Source: Ooceraea biroi (taxonomy: Eukaryota > Arthropoda > Insecta > Hymenoptera > Formicidae). Taken from it: a DNA stretch of 64,000 nt. The stretch covers positions 5,766,833-5,830,832 of the forward strand of contig NC_039513.1 in the NCBI RefSeq assembly GCF_003672135.1, in the 5' to 3' direction. How positions within the stretch are numbered: position 1 is the first letter of the stretch; each line of letters starts with the position of its first letter. A program made the translations under genes and the position numbers. Below the pieces are notes generated by a model that was not told the origin of the DNA, ran no database searches, and was given only the letters and a program-made list of their open reading frames with translations. Shown one piece after another: positions 15,101 to 27,457 of this stretch.

Positions 15101-15120
15101 CGCGCGCGCGCGCGCGCGCG

Positions 15121-15162
<42 letters not shown>

Positions 15163-15164
15163 AC
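15101..15164. repeat. Compound (CG)n-(CA)n microsatellite
   Basis: About 20 bp of alternating CG followed directly by about 36 bp of alternating CA with a short imperfect tail. Alternating purine-pyrimidine of this kind favours left-handed DNA and is prone to length polymorphism. It lies about 215 bp beyond the stop codon of the minus-strand gene that ends at 15378. Confidence 0.95.
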
Positions 15165-15377
15165 GCCATTCACACCGAATCACGCCTCGTGAACAGTACG
15201 TTGCTCGAGTCAAATTTAAACTTTCCGTCGTTTCTCTCAAAAGGAGTTGGCTCTTGCGAGAACTTACTTCGCTTGAACGGCTTCGAGAAATTCTGAAGAT
15301 GAGCTTTATCGCTTCTTCGCTAAAGTGCCGCGTTCTCGAAATGCACGTTTAAGCGCACTCATGCGCCACACGTTGAG

Positions 15378-18300
15378 TCACGTGTCACAGAGGAAGTCTT
15401 CCGGCGAACTTCTCATACCGGGTATTGCTCTGACGATTCTCTGTTTAGGTCGTTCTATTAATTGGCGATGTTCTTGCACTTTCCTTGCGTTCGAAGCCGT
15501 TCCTCGGATTGATTGCCATGAATTTTTCATGACGCTATTTGTCGAAGGAGCATAATCCTTTCCCATATATAGATCGTCGTGATTGATGCTACAAACAGGT
15601 GTTCTGCTGGCAGATTTTTCTTTCGTCAACTCTCTGGACAAACATGCGGGTCTCGCAATTCTATGTTGAGGCGTTTCATCGTCACTATCGGATGGCGATC
15701 GCATCTTTTGGGATTTTCTCATGTTGAACGGTATGATCTGATAGCTCAGTTTCGGTGCCACTTTGTCAACGTATCTCGGAATTGCGAAATTTATGTCCGC
15801 GGTTTTTGGCGGATCCGGTATACCGTCAGTCAGAACGATAGGAACGATCGTGATCCTTTCTTTCGCTTCCGGTAGACGAAGATGTTGCACCCGCCTGCAT
15901 CCTGCCATCGTGGAATCTGCCTCGTCTTCCTCAGACTCGGAGGATCTCGGAGATGAGCTTTCCAGCTGAGAATCGATCTTTTGTACGGTAAAGCTGCGCT
16001 TGCTTGTTACAATGTCGTCCCTTTTATTGGCGTCGATGAGAGACATTTCGGGGGATGACTCGGCTCGCAGTACCTCCGTCGACGAATTTGCGCGCACTTC
16101 CTGAATAAAAACGTTGGACATACTGCCGGCTAGTATCACGTTACTCAGAGATCTCGTCATCGTCGTCATGGTCATCGAAGTGGACACCTCGTCCCTCGAG
16201 TGAGAATTTTGAATAGGACTGACGGCTCTGTTGGTGTAACGTTTCTCAACGGTGGCACGAAATTCCGTATTCACGCTGACGACGCGGATCTGCGGCGCGC
16301 AGACTGAAGCGGAAATTGTGTGCGATATTTGCCGATCGGGACCTACGCCACGCTCGATCGGCTGCAATCTAAATGGAGAGGAGATTCGATCGTCTTTGGT
16401 GACGCATTCGGCTTCACTCGGAGCGCTTTTGTGATTGCCACCGCACGTGGTAGACATCTTTTGCATGGCCGTCGAATTTTGATCGCTCGAGGGAATTCCG
16501 AAACGTTCGTTCGACCGTTTATTCGTTGCTTGTTCATTGTCGTGGTTGCGCCAGGTGTTATCAATCACTTTCACGATAGTAGATTTCGAGGTGTAATTCG
16601 AGGAGCGACAGGTCAAGTGAGAAGAATTCCACTGACGCGAACGGTCCAACCCGTTTTCAGACATTGAGGCTCTCTGTTTTCGTATCTCGAAATTATTGCC
16701 GGATACTCGCGGGTACTCCACGGTCTTCTCGAGATATCGATGATGCGAGTCGTACTCCATTCTACGAAGCACTCTCGAAGGGCTCGCATTGGTTCGTCGG
16801 TGAACAGACCAACCCTGCCGTGCAGAAGCATCCCTTTCTATCGCTGAGTTAGATTTGCAGTGGAGCCGAAAGCTGTTATCGGAAACGCATTCGTTACAGG
16901 AGCGTTCACGTAGAACAGTCTCTCCCCGAGATGCATGGATATTGGTTGTCGGGAGGTAAAAGGCGCTATGTCCAACTGGACTGGGAGATCCGAGATCATT
17001 GAAGTTCTCAAGTGCACGAGAGGGATCGTGACTCGCAAAATCCAACGCCTCTTGCCGACGGCTCGAGTCATTCTCGTACAAACAGTTGGTACGAGAGCCT
17101 TCTCTTGGAGCGGGTTTACCGACCACGGAGAAAGATGCAAGCGGCGAGGCCTTATCGACGAGACCGGGTCGATTTTCTTTGTTGCAAATGCTCGACGCGG
17201 CTTCTCGCGAGAACGCCTGGTCTAAAAAATAATTGGACAGGTTCGGCGACAGAACGGATTGACCGAACACGTCTGACTGGTCCAGATGACAGCAGACGTC
17301 AAGGTCGAAGTCCGCGCTGCTCAGACTCAACGCTCGAGCCTTGCCGATGATCTGGCTGTACTGATACTGAAGCGGGCTCAGCTCGTAATCTATTTTCAGC
17401 AGCGTTTCCATGCCGGAGGATACGCGTTGATGTCTTTTCGATTTGTAGGAACTCGTCGTTGTCGTAGAATCGTCCGGCAAAATGGAAGGATCGGAAGGAT
17501 TCGGCGCGAAGTAGGCAGACTTGATGGAAGAGCATGGATTTCTAGCGACGTCAACGAGGTCGCCGTCGTTTGTCAAATTGGCAGCACCCTCGTCATTGAC
17601 GAATGTCGGAATTGCGCCTCGACGAGAATCCCAATCCATCGTATGATAGTTACTTCTCGTTTCGCGAAGTGTCACTTCCGCCACGAGTTCCTCTGACCTC
17701 TCGCCATTAATCACCGCCGTGGGCGTTGTATCCTACGGAGAACGAAGCTTATTGTGATCGTGGGAAGGACGATCGATTCGTCTCCCTTTTCTCTTCAATC
17801 TCTCTTTATCTACATATCCTAATAGACTCAGTACTCTAATGGAAAGACAACGTTATGTTTACCACAAAATTTAGACAACAAAAAAATTAAAGAATTTGCA
17901 ATCAGTTGAATATGATTTTTATGTGACTACTTGTTTGTCTGAAAATCTCGATTGCTAAGAGAATTCACGCTGCGTAATTTATTGACAGTCACTCAGAGAC
18001 GTACGCAAAGCACAGGCAGCATCGTTCGTGACTCGAGTCTTCTCGCTTCGTATTGTCGATCGTAAAAATTGATCGTTGAGTCGGACGTTACGGAGATAGC
18101 TAAAGGATAAGACGAGATCAGCGGAGCCATCCTCTCGAAGATCATGGACATTTTCTTCTTACGTGCAAACGATGACTTGGATATTAGCACGGTGTTCGTT
18201 GCTCCGAAGTTTGTGGAAACGCTCGAGACTTCCGTCTTCAGAATCGGCAGGGATTTTGACTTTGCCAAACTTTCGGGCACCAGAATAAGACTACCACGAA

Positions 18301-19245
18301 TGTATGTGGTTTTCTGAGTTAACCTGTTTTCCATGAGTTCACGCAGCGTATCGAAAATAACTTCTTCCTTTATCGAAGGTTCGCTTTTATCGAGCACGGC
18401 GAGTTTGCTTAAGGAAGTGCATTTCTCCCTGAAATAACCGCAAAGCGATTCTTTCGGTCGCACTCCGCGAATTTCGGTACCACTGTGTTTCGAAGCGATC
18501 ATACCTTCGCTTGACGTTTCGTAATCTCCTTCTATATAAAACGAAGAAAAATGTCGAAAAATTATTGCGAATTTTAGCAAAAAAAACTTATAATTTAAAA
18601 CTATTATCGAAGATACGCGAATTAAAAAAAATTTTTATCGTTGCAGGCATAATTGTTAAACGAGTAAAATTTTTAAGAAAAAAGGAACGATGAGTAAATG
18701 AATAAACATTTAAAGCAAAGATAATATATGTTCTATTGAAAACTCTCATAGATTTTTATAGATCTATGATATAATATCTAATATTCATATAATATAAAAT
18801 TTTTTTTTCTTTCTCTTAGTTTCAATCAGAGTTTAATTTAAGAGTGATTAATCCATTTTTATTTATATATTCAAATAAACTAATTTAACACATAACTAAT
18901 TAACCTAATTAACCTAAATATAATTTTCCCAAATTCAGCTCAAGTATTAAAAAATGATAAGATTGATCTATTCTTGCATCTATCAATACAAAACTAATGT
19001 TAACGCGTGGTTTTTACAGACGCAGACCAGTAAATGCTCAAGATTAGAACTTTGCCAAACTAACCATCCGTTTCGGATGCGCAAGTGGTTGCAGTAGAAC
19101 TTGATACCAGTCGGACCGATTCTCGTCGGTCATCCGGTTCGATCAGTTCGTCCCGCCTTGTGTCGAAGAACAATACAGACGGGACAACAGAGATTTCAGT
19201 ATGTCCGTGGCGAATCACATGGCCGGTCTTTGTATCGTGAGACAT
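15378..19245 (-). CDS. Uncharacterised Ser/Arg-rich protein, three exons, about 1,020 aa
   Basis: I do not recognise this protein. Exons, in transcription order, are 19245-19065, 18531-18005 and 17732-15378. The splice sites are GATG/GTTAGT, TTTATATAG/AAGG, CTTTGC/GTACGT and TCCGTAG/GATAC. The first junction is phase 1 and the second phase 0, and the frame stays open through both, which strongly supports the model. The last exon alone is about 784 codons and ends in a TGA at 15378-15380. The protein is hydrophilic and largely disordered-looking, rich in Ser, Arg, Asn and Asp. An acidic serine cluster (SSESEEDEADS) and DSDDE near the C terminus are possible CK2 sites. I see no signal peptide, membrane segment, zinc motif or obvious coiled coil. 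The start at 19245 is the first in-frame ATG of the first exon, but the frame is open upstream to about 19355 and an acceptor at 19322 could link it to the exon at 19941-19722. Function unknown. Confidence 0.75.
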
Positions 19246-19721
19246 CGTCACCAGAAGATTAGCTACAACAAGCTGTTCCGCATATCGGTGGACCCTGTCG
19301 TCTCGCGAACGTGTAATCGTCACTGACAGATACGACACGAAGCACTTGGGTGTTCACGTGGCTCATAATTCCGCGAGACCGGAAAACGTATCAACCGAAG
19401 TTGTCGAAGGAAGCTGAACGAGCAGACGTCAGCCCAATGTGCCAGTGACAATTTGACAAACGAGATGGCAACGCTAATCGACGAGATGTGAAATTAACGA
19501 TAGTTTAGTAACTAAACTTTAGTTAGTATCAGCCTCGCGTATTTCAGGCACTCTATTTCTGTGCCCTTGATTCCTACATTGCAACATGATTCTTTTATCA
19601 AATCATTTGCGAAACATCGATATCGCGTTAATCCCTGATATATCTCGTGATTTGCATTCTGTATAAATATTCATACCTCCAATCCCGCATCTGCATTCGT
19701 AATGTATTTTTTATTCGTTAC

Positions 19722-19941
19722 CACTACATCTCTCACTATTTTTACACCATGAATATGGAGGTAGCTTTTGCACGGAAACTGGAGACGCGCCTTTAGTACA
19801 GTGAACAGTTTTTTTATCACGAATATCACGGATGCCGATTCCATCTATCTCCGCGCGTATCTTCGACAACGTGAGCCCATGGCAAACTTTAAATGCTTGG
19901 ATCTTTTTCCGTTGTGACACATCTGGTATAACCGATGATCT
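19722..19941 (-). CDS. Candidate upstream coding exon of the 15378-19245 gene
   Basis: On the minus strand an open frame runs from an acceptor (TTCGGACAG before 19941) to a donor (GTAGTG followed by GTAACG) at 19722. The 220 nt leave phase 1, and the possible acceptor TATCTGTCAG before 19322 needs exactly one extra base to keep the first called exon of the neighbouring gene open. The translated piece contains KKTVHCTKGASPVSVQ and then LPPYSWCKNSERCS, with no family I recognise. No ATG start is in this frame, so further exons would be needed upstream. The phase match is encouraging, but both acceptors are only moderate. Confidence 0.35.
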
Positions 19942-20313
19942 CTGTCCGAAATAACGAGATTAAACTGCAATACTGCAAAAAAAGTCGATGTTACATTGGA
20001 TATACACCGACAGTTACCCGTAACGAAATACGATGACGTCCCAACGGTGAAGTCCTAAAATCGCTAAAATCGGATAAATCCCCAAATAGATAAAAAGATT
20101 TTGAGCAATGGAAACTGAGTAAGAGAAAAAGCAATTAATATAAAGCATGCTGAATAAATATATTATAAGAGAAATTTGGCTGTGGAATCGATAAATACCC
20201 AACATCGACATGAATTATATGTGACGTAAGGAAAGAAAAAAAAAGCCAGAACGCGTGCGAAAGAAGCACCGTGACGTTCCATGGGAATCGTTTTCGACTC
20301 GATAGCGAGATAA

Positions 20314-20337
20314 GGAAGAGAGAGAGAGAGAGAGAGG
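20314..20337. repeat. (GA)n microsatellite
   Basis: Nearly perfect run of GA dinucleotides about 24 bp long; part of a slightly longer purine-rich tract. Confidence 0.9.
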
Positions 20338-23300
20338 ATATGTTAAGTAACTCTACTGATTACGTCCACGAAATATGGGCGAGCGAGTTTTGGACGATAG
20401 CCCGGCCACGGGTCGAGTACATGCGTTCGGTCGAGTTCGGCGAAAGTGTAAGATCACACTGTGTCGACACGTGTTCGATCGTCGCATAAGCAGCATTTCT
20501 CGGCATAAAACTGCCGAATTTTCGTGAAAGGCGCACATCTTCAATCGATTCTTATGTAGCAGATAGCGAAATCGGCCGCGTTACGCAACGTATGTTAATG
20601 CGAAACAGGACCAGACCACTGTCATTTACATGAGAATCATTTTCGATCTTGGAGCGTTCAAATAATTAATAAATAAATTATGTCTGCACACTATTTCATT
20701 ATTACGTAATGTACCAACTGTTAGCCTGTCCTCATGATGTAGTCGGGATATTTAGGGCACGTGATATTAATTACAGTCGCGATTCCTCCCAGCTGCAATA
20801 GCTCAAAATATTTTGAGATTCTCTCTTGCCAAAATAAATCTTGCAACTCTCTCGTTTCATAACTTTTTACGTCTAGCTTTCGATGTTTGCACTACAGAGG
20901 ATTCAGGCCTGCTAAAAGTTACAACATTGCTAGATTTGTGAATATCCTACTTCTCAGTACTAATGAAGAGAATCCGCAATATCGGGCTTCTGAAATTCTG
21001 ACTGTATCCACGTTGCGTATTTACTGCGTCGCAGTCGCATTTCCAGTCAGTATTCGTATGAATCAGAAAATATTCGTCATATCAAAAAGACGTTCTGCAC
21101 TGCATTTGATCGTACAATTCCGTTTTTCCATATGACATAGTACGTTGCCATACATGTCCCAAGTACAGAATATTTGTGCCGATCTAAAAGCCAGGCCGTT
21201 TCAGAATTTATTTGCAAATAAAATGCAGGAACAAGTCTTTTCTTTGAGTTTTTTCATTTCTAGAAATATAATATGATATATTATAAGATATTTTTTCCCG
21301 CTCGTAACATGTATAAAGCAAAGCTTGCATCGTCTCGTTCATTATGAAATAATATAATAAACAATATTTTTCATGCAATATTATTCATGTTTTTTTGTTT
21401 AAAAGTGTCGTAAAGAATGAAACTTTGCTGCTTTATTTTTAACTGCAATATCTTTTTGAAAATCGCTGCCTGAACAGTAAAGATAAATAAAGTCTTGCTG
21501 GTTTCGTAACAATTTCTTTTTGTAATTTCCTGTATCATGAACTCCGAGTGCAATCAAAAGCGCGATAAGAATTGCCAGTACTCGCAATTTCCAAATGACT
21601 CATTGCGCTTCTCTGAAAAAAACGCAATAAAGAGGCGAACGTACAAGAGACAAACCGGCTCAGTCGTTGCACTCGTTAGGTAACGCGTCTACCTTGCTTT
21701 TGGGTACGCGCGGAGTTATACGCAATGATAAACTGTGGAATCATCGATCTTTTCTGCGAGAGGCGGCACTCCTTCGTTTCCATTTCCCCGAGGAAGCATT
21801 TGCCGATTCCCTTTTCTTCACAAAATTTCTCTTCATCGTAAACCACAAAGTTTATGACAATCGAGCGCGGCGAGCAATTCGTTACAAATGCGCAACATGA
21901 AAAATAAATTCGAGCGAAAAGTTGGCACTACCAAATAAATATTTATGCCGTGTAAACAATCTCGATGACGCTACAATGTGAGACACAAATAATGATAATA
22001 TCTTTCTCGCTGATGATCACTCAGAGGCTAAAAGGAAAGTTACTTATTTACAAGTATATTATTATATATACAAGTGTATACAAAGTTCAATGAAATGGAC
22101 CATAATTCCAAGTCGTTCTGTGTGCCATTCCATTACACATGCGCTATTGCTATTGGTGTTATCACAACGTTCGTGTGCTTTGCGAATTTATAGAATACAC
22201 CCTGACCGAATTGTACGCCGTTTGAATCCGTATGTGCGAGATCGAAAACATTGTAGAAAATTACGACTATGGGTTTTCCGTGATATTTAGCCTCCCTTTT
22301 CCGCGATCGATCGTAAACGGATTATTTGTCGAACACTTCCGATATGAGGTCGCGTTGGAGCGAATACTGTCTATCGCTATTCCCGCCCGAATTTCGCAGC
22401 TTACGCATAATCCTAATGCCGAAATTGTCCTATCACGATTATTAATCAAAATGGCCAACGGCAAGAAATTTTCATATTCATGAGAATTCCAACTACTATG
22501 TGCATCTATTGTTGACTCGCGATTCCATTTTGGCTGGCGCGAACTAAAGGGATGATTTAACCCCTTTCGGTCTTACAATGCCAATCGACATTATGTCTAT
22601 TATATTTCACTGATCCATTTATCCGAGAAATGAGCAAACATATGCAGCTTTCATTCGATTGGAAACTAATTAGCGTTGAATTACATAATTACAGCGAAGA
22701 GCGAAATATCTTGCAACTCTTTTGTCGAATATGCTATAAATATACGAGAGACAGTTCACAACGTTTGAGCGCATTAACATATGGCGGACAAAAACGTCGC
22801 AACAAATTATATATTTTTATTCACTAGATATAAGTAACACTTATTTTAAAAAGGATAATGATATGTTCGTCATTCAAATTATTAATCACATACAAATGCA
22901 CAGTAAAATTATTAATGTTTCAATTACACAATTCGTAGTTACGAATATGAAAAATGCGAATAAAACAGAATTCAATTAAACTGATCATTGACGCAAGATA
23001 AAATCAGTTTAATAAATAAGACCAATCATCATGAGTGTTAATAACAATTAGGGTTTTTTTAGAAAAATTAAGATTCTTTATACATATATAATTGTTATTG
23101 TTTCCTATGTGTATTCTAAATTAACGATTCAGGATATGTATTAATATATTATTACGTAATACGCTATTATATACCCCCATATATTGATATTTAACTCTTC
23201 TATAATATTAATAATGATTTGCAAATAAATATTTAATCAGCTATTTATTCTTTCGACTTAGAAATTATATACCTCTCATTATTAAAATGATTAAAAACTT

Positions 23301-25057
23301 CCTTATTATTCCTTATAGTTATATAACCTGATGTCGCTTTTAATTGATCTAAATTCAGCGTATCTCGTTAATGAAACCAATAAAATGCAAGTACAGTTAA
23401 TGAACCGAGACAAATGTTGCTCAAAGTAATATATTATATATTATTATATATTTAATGAGAAGGAGAAACTCTGCAGAATAAATCAAGCCTTTTAATTAAA
23501 AGTAAATAGGTATATATTGTTTGAACTTTTAAGTAATAAGCTTAACGTAAATTGGGTTGCCGAGGTAACATCGGGGTCAATGGCCGTCGTTAAAGGGCTA
23601 GTAGCAAAATCGATTCATCGGCGATCGGTCGGTATCATAAACTTCGCCAGGATTCCCATGGGAAATTCCTATAGGTGGTTGGAGAGCAGAAACAGCATGA
23701 GAATCGGCCACCCTTCTCTCTTTTATCGTTCTCGTATTTTTCCGGCAGTAACACGTTCCTGCTCTGTTCGTCTCCCATCTTGCGGTTTGCAGCATCCAAA
23801 GTAGGCTACGTAGAAACTTTATCGTCGCGCGAAGAAGAGGGAAGTATACGAAAGTACTAACATCGTGGGATGATATTTCATAGTCCGCAGAAATCGCAGT
23901 TCCTCGCGGTACGCAATGTTTTATTGAAAATTGCAGAATCTGTACGTAGTAATGCGCTTTGATAAAGGATTAATAAACGCGCTATCCATTACTGCACAAA
24001 GTAATAATGAAAAGCAGCAATTGATCCGTTAATATTGCAAACATCTCTATTAGCTTGTTTGTATATTAATGACTGTTAATTGACACCTCGTTATCGTGGC
24101 GAATTGGGATAAATCTATATTAATGTTTTATTTCCACGACGTCCGTAACCGATTCCTAAGTTGGCATTTATGTTTTATCTTCTGTAGACGGCGCGCCGCC
24201 GCGCAAAAAATGGCATAATTTCATTGGGCGGTTCTCTTCGAACCTCGTCTTAATTGTTTTATATCTTATGGATTTCTGCACAAATAACAAATAGGAAAAA
24301 CCTGGCCGACGTCAAATCTTTCGCTTTGTGTCTCGTGCCATATGGCGAGCTGCAGAATATTCATGTTACGATGCAATTTGCATGTATGCGATATCCGTGG
24401 TACAATTTAAATGAAACGTACTTTTCGCGAAAGTGCGCACTATGAATACAAAGCACTTTGCGAAAATTGGCACAACGCTTCAGAATGTACATCTTCGTCA
24501 GGACAATTCTGAAGATGAAAATCTACCCACCGTTACGAAACTCCGCTGCGAGTTATTCCAAGCTACGGAGATTTATGTCGCGTTATGGAACAAAAATATT
24601 TTACACCGGATTGTGCAAGATGAGAAATACATCACGTTCTGAACTTTTAAAGACATTAATTACTTTGTAACTAATTTCTAAAATATTAATTACATCGTGT
24701 CAATCTCTGTCTGTCAGTAAATAATTACACATTGCAAATATTTAGTTGTCAAAACGAAAAGAGAGAACAAATTTGCTTTATAAATTATAAAAAATGATAT
24801 TAGCAAAGACTTCTTGTGTTACTTTTTATAAATGTAATTCAATGTCAGATAATTCAATTTTTGTTAATGATGTTTTCATCGTCGGTAATAAAAGATAATT
24901 AATACTTGTAGAATGTAATGAATATTTTAGAAATAGCACTAACTACCTTTGAGTTCCGGTTCACAAGAATTGAGTAATTTATATTCCGTCAAATCGTGAA
25001 TGATTAAAATGGATAAAATTCTGGATTTGTCACGAGTCAGCAAAATATGCAGAAAAG

Positions 25058-25066
25058 TATAAAAGG
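25058..25066 (+). promoter_or_regulatory. Isolated TATA-like element
   Basis: TATAAAAGG is a strong core-promoter match. No clear initiator is seen about 30 bp downstream, and no reading frame follows for several hundred bases. It may drive a non-coding RNA or be a chance match in AT-rich DNA. Confidence 0.2.
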
Positions 25067-25902
25067 TAGTTTTCAACAGATACACGTTTCCAAAGAAGCG
25101 GGTAGGACCTCGAAGTTATGTAAATTAAACACCGTCGCGGAGCAGCAAATTGCTAAATATATGTAAAACAACGTCGACTTCTAAAGTTTCCAATTTTATC
25201 AAAAATTTCAGTATTGTATGAAATATACTGTTTAATCGCACTTTCAATAAACATTACTTTTTTTATTAGAACAGTTTTAAGAACAGTTGCGCCAAGAAAA
25301 ATCGAAAAAGTTAATAAAAAATAAAAATAGCTAATAAAGAAAAGCTTGTGTTATATCTTGAACTTTTTAAAACCGGAATGACGAGTATTGAAGTATGTTC
25401 AGTAGTTTGCAATTAGGGCAACGTTGCTTCATGACATAAAATATCTCGAAAGAGAAAAAAACGAAAAATCTTTGATATTGAGTATACAGTTATATAATGT
25501 CTATCCACAAAAAATTTCATTAAAGTTCCTTCCGCTGTGGATTTATCGGTTACATTATCGCATCGATCGATGATCTTGTCTATTTGCCGGCCGTGATGTT
25601 GCACGCCAGCTGGTAAAAGTTGGCCCTTTGCAAAAAGAACGAGGAAAACAAAACGGGTAACGTTACACTGACACATTCGTGTAGACAATTACGCGCGTAA
25701 CAGCTGTAATAATGCGGAATCGGACTCGTTTCGGGATCAGGTCTGCGATGACTTTTGCTGTTACGTCAGAGATCGGAGGTTCAGATGGACCAACCGGCCG
25801 GCTGCAGAAAAATAATCGGGAGGTGCGCGGAACGCGAAGCGGGGCGTGTTCTTCATCGTCTCAGTGAAAGTATCGCACACACATTGCGAACTGGACATTC
25901 CC

Positions 25903-25910
25903 TATAAAAA
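25903..25910 (+). promoter_or_regulatory. TATA box of the cuticle-type protein gene
   Basis: TATAAAAA lies 63 bp before the ATG at 25966, leaving room for a start site about 30 bp downstream and a short leader of 30 to 35 bases. TATA-driven, tightly regulated promoters are usual for insect cuticle genes, so the arrangement fits the coding sequence that follows. Confidence 0.75.
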
Positions 25911-25965
25911 CACCCGATCGGCCAGGCTGATGGCACACTCCGATCCGAAACTACCACGAGACACA

Positions 25966-27351
25966 ATGAGGAGCTTCGCGGTAAGTGTCGATACGTCTCT
26001 TACGCAGATATAGACACAAGCGTAAAGAAGCTTAATAATTTCCATATCTTTTCTTTCAAAATATTTTTACTACATTCATACAGTCACATTGCCTAAACAT
26101 ACCTAAGTTATTGAAGAGATATATTTTTAATAATAAAATTGCATTATAAGATTATTTCTATAGATAAGATCGCAACTCTACTGTAATTTTTGACGATATT
26201 TTCAAAATTGTATTAAATAATGATTTTCTTTGAAATTGCAGATAATATTATTGGCGACCGCCGTATTGGCAGCCCCGAAAGAAAATCCGAAGAAACACGA
26301 CAAACGAGGCTTGGCGGGTATCTCGGATTATGGCGGTCTTTCGGGTTATGGTCTTTCAGGCGGATTAGGATACTCCAACACACTTGGCACGAAAGTATAC
26401 GGATCGGGAATCGCGCTTGGTAACAGCCTGTCCTCCGCCTACTCTTCTGGACTTGGATACGGTGGTTACTCTGGAAATGCCTTAGTAGACTCCGGCGCTG
26501 TTGGATACGCCGCTCCTACGATCTCTAAGGCTGCAGCGTTTGCAGTTGGTGGCAACACTGGCCAACTAGCCCACGGCTACGGTTTGCCGGTTCCATCAAT
26601 CCCATCGATTCCGTCGGTTCCATCAATCCCGTCGATTCCATCAATCCCGTCGATTCCGTCAATTCCATCAATCCCATCAATTCCATCGATTCCGTCGTCG
26701 CACGCCAAGATCGAACGCATCACCGGTGTCACCGTTCATCGCGAGGTCCAAGTGCCAGTTCCAGTGCCCCAACCCGTCCCTGTCGAAGTGACCAAGCACG
26801 TACCTGTTCCGCATCCCGTACCCGTCAAGGTAGACCGCCCCTACCCAGTCCCAGTACCACAACCGGTCCCGGTTCCGGTCACTCGTCACGTGCCCGTAAG
26901 AGTCGACCGCCCCTATCCGGTCCCGGTCCCGCACCCCGTTGAGGTCCGTGTGCCACAACCCGTCCCGGTCCCGGTACCCCAACCAGTGGCCGTCCCCGTG
27001 TCCGTCACCAGGCACGTGCCAATCTCCGTGCCATCCGTCGCCATCGCTCCATCTGTCGGCATCTCGTCCGGCATTACGTCTGGGATCTCTGCTGGACACG
27101 AATACGTCGATCTGGGATCCAGCAGTCTGGCATCTGGAATCTCGGCAGCGCCTTTGAGCACTGGATTTAACACTGGATTGGACAGTGGCGCTATTTCTAG
27201 CGGCATCATCAGCAGTGGCATCTCCGACATCGGCATCAACGGTGGCGTGGAGCACATCGGTATTGGATCGACTTTGGGATCTTCTGTGCTGGCGTCACAG
27301 GGCACTCTCAATGGTGGATACACGTACTCAACACCGTTGAAGAAGTGGTAA
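25966..27351 (+). CDS. Secreted low-complexity cuticular-type protein, Pro-Val and Pro-Ser-Ile rich, about 374 aa
   Basis: Two exons. Exon 1 (25966-25980) encodes only MRSFA and ends in GCG/GTAAGT. Exon 2 starts at 26242 after TTGCAG, in phase 0, and runs to a TAA. A tiny first exon interrupting the signal peptide is a classic layout of arthropod cuticle genes. Residues 1-16 form a signal peptide ending in VLAA before a Pro. A dibasic KR follows at about 26-27, then a Gly/Tyr/Ser-rich section (to about 110), an uninterrupted PSIPSIP array (about 122-158), and a long PVPVPQPVPV / HVPVPHPVPV section (about 175-265) with VDRPYPVPVP repeated twice. The end is Gly/Ser/Ile-rich and finishes in LKKW. 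There is no chitin-binding RR consensus. The Pro-Val arrays resemble low-complexity cuticular proteins of insects such as the Vajk type. I infer an extracellular matrix or cuticle role; another structural or silk-like role is possible. Confidence 0.85.
26594..26700 (+). repeat. In-frame tandem repeat encoding Pro-Ser-Ile units
   Basis: Nine-base units CCATCAATC / CCGTCGATT and variants repeat about a dozen times, always in frame, giving PSI triplets with an occasional V. Synonymous third positions vary among units, so the array is kept at protein level and is not just a recent slippage product. Confidence 0.9.
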
Positions 27352-27451
27352 ATGCACCGAGCAGTTTGAATGGACTTCCGTTTTTCTACGTGCTACCGAA
27401 ATGTAGTTTACGGATTGAACGTACAAAATGCCAGTTTTATGTACGTTGCCA

Positions 27452-27457
27452 AATAAA
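27452..27457 (+). terminator. Poly(A) signal of the cuticle-type gene
   Basis: AATAAA about 100 bp beyond the TAA stop codon, followed by a T-rich stretch. This is a normal distance for an insect 3' UTR and supports transcript termination near 27475-27490. Confidence 0.75.

Larger units (their letters stand above)
19942..25902. other. AT-rich spacer between the minus-strand orphan gene and the cuticle-protein gene
   Basis: No gene supported. It contains a GA microsatellite at 20314-20337, many short overlapping frames under 100 codons, and a TATA-like element at 25058. AT content is very high from about 22800 to 23500. The final few hundred bases become GC-richer toward the promoter of the cuticle-type gene. 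Confidence 0.6.

Noticed and set aside
14683..15192. 169-codon plus-strand frame ending in a His-Thr run
   Set aside because: The end is simply the CA microsatellite translated, and the rest has no motif or splice support.
16838..17696. Plus-strand and alternate minus-strand frames of 96 to 136 codons inside the Ser/Arg-rich gene
   Set aside because: All lie within the single long exon 17732-15378 and have no independent evidence.
26677..27255. 192-codon minus-strand frame opposite the cuticle-type gene
   Set aside because: It is a shadow of the Pro-Val repeats read backwards (Asp/Gly/His/Trp-rich), with no promoter or splice support.
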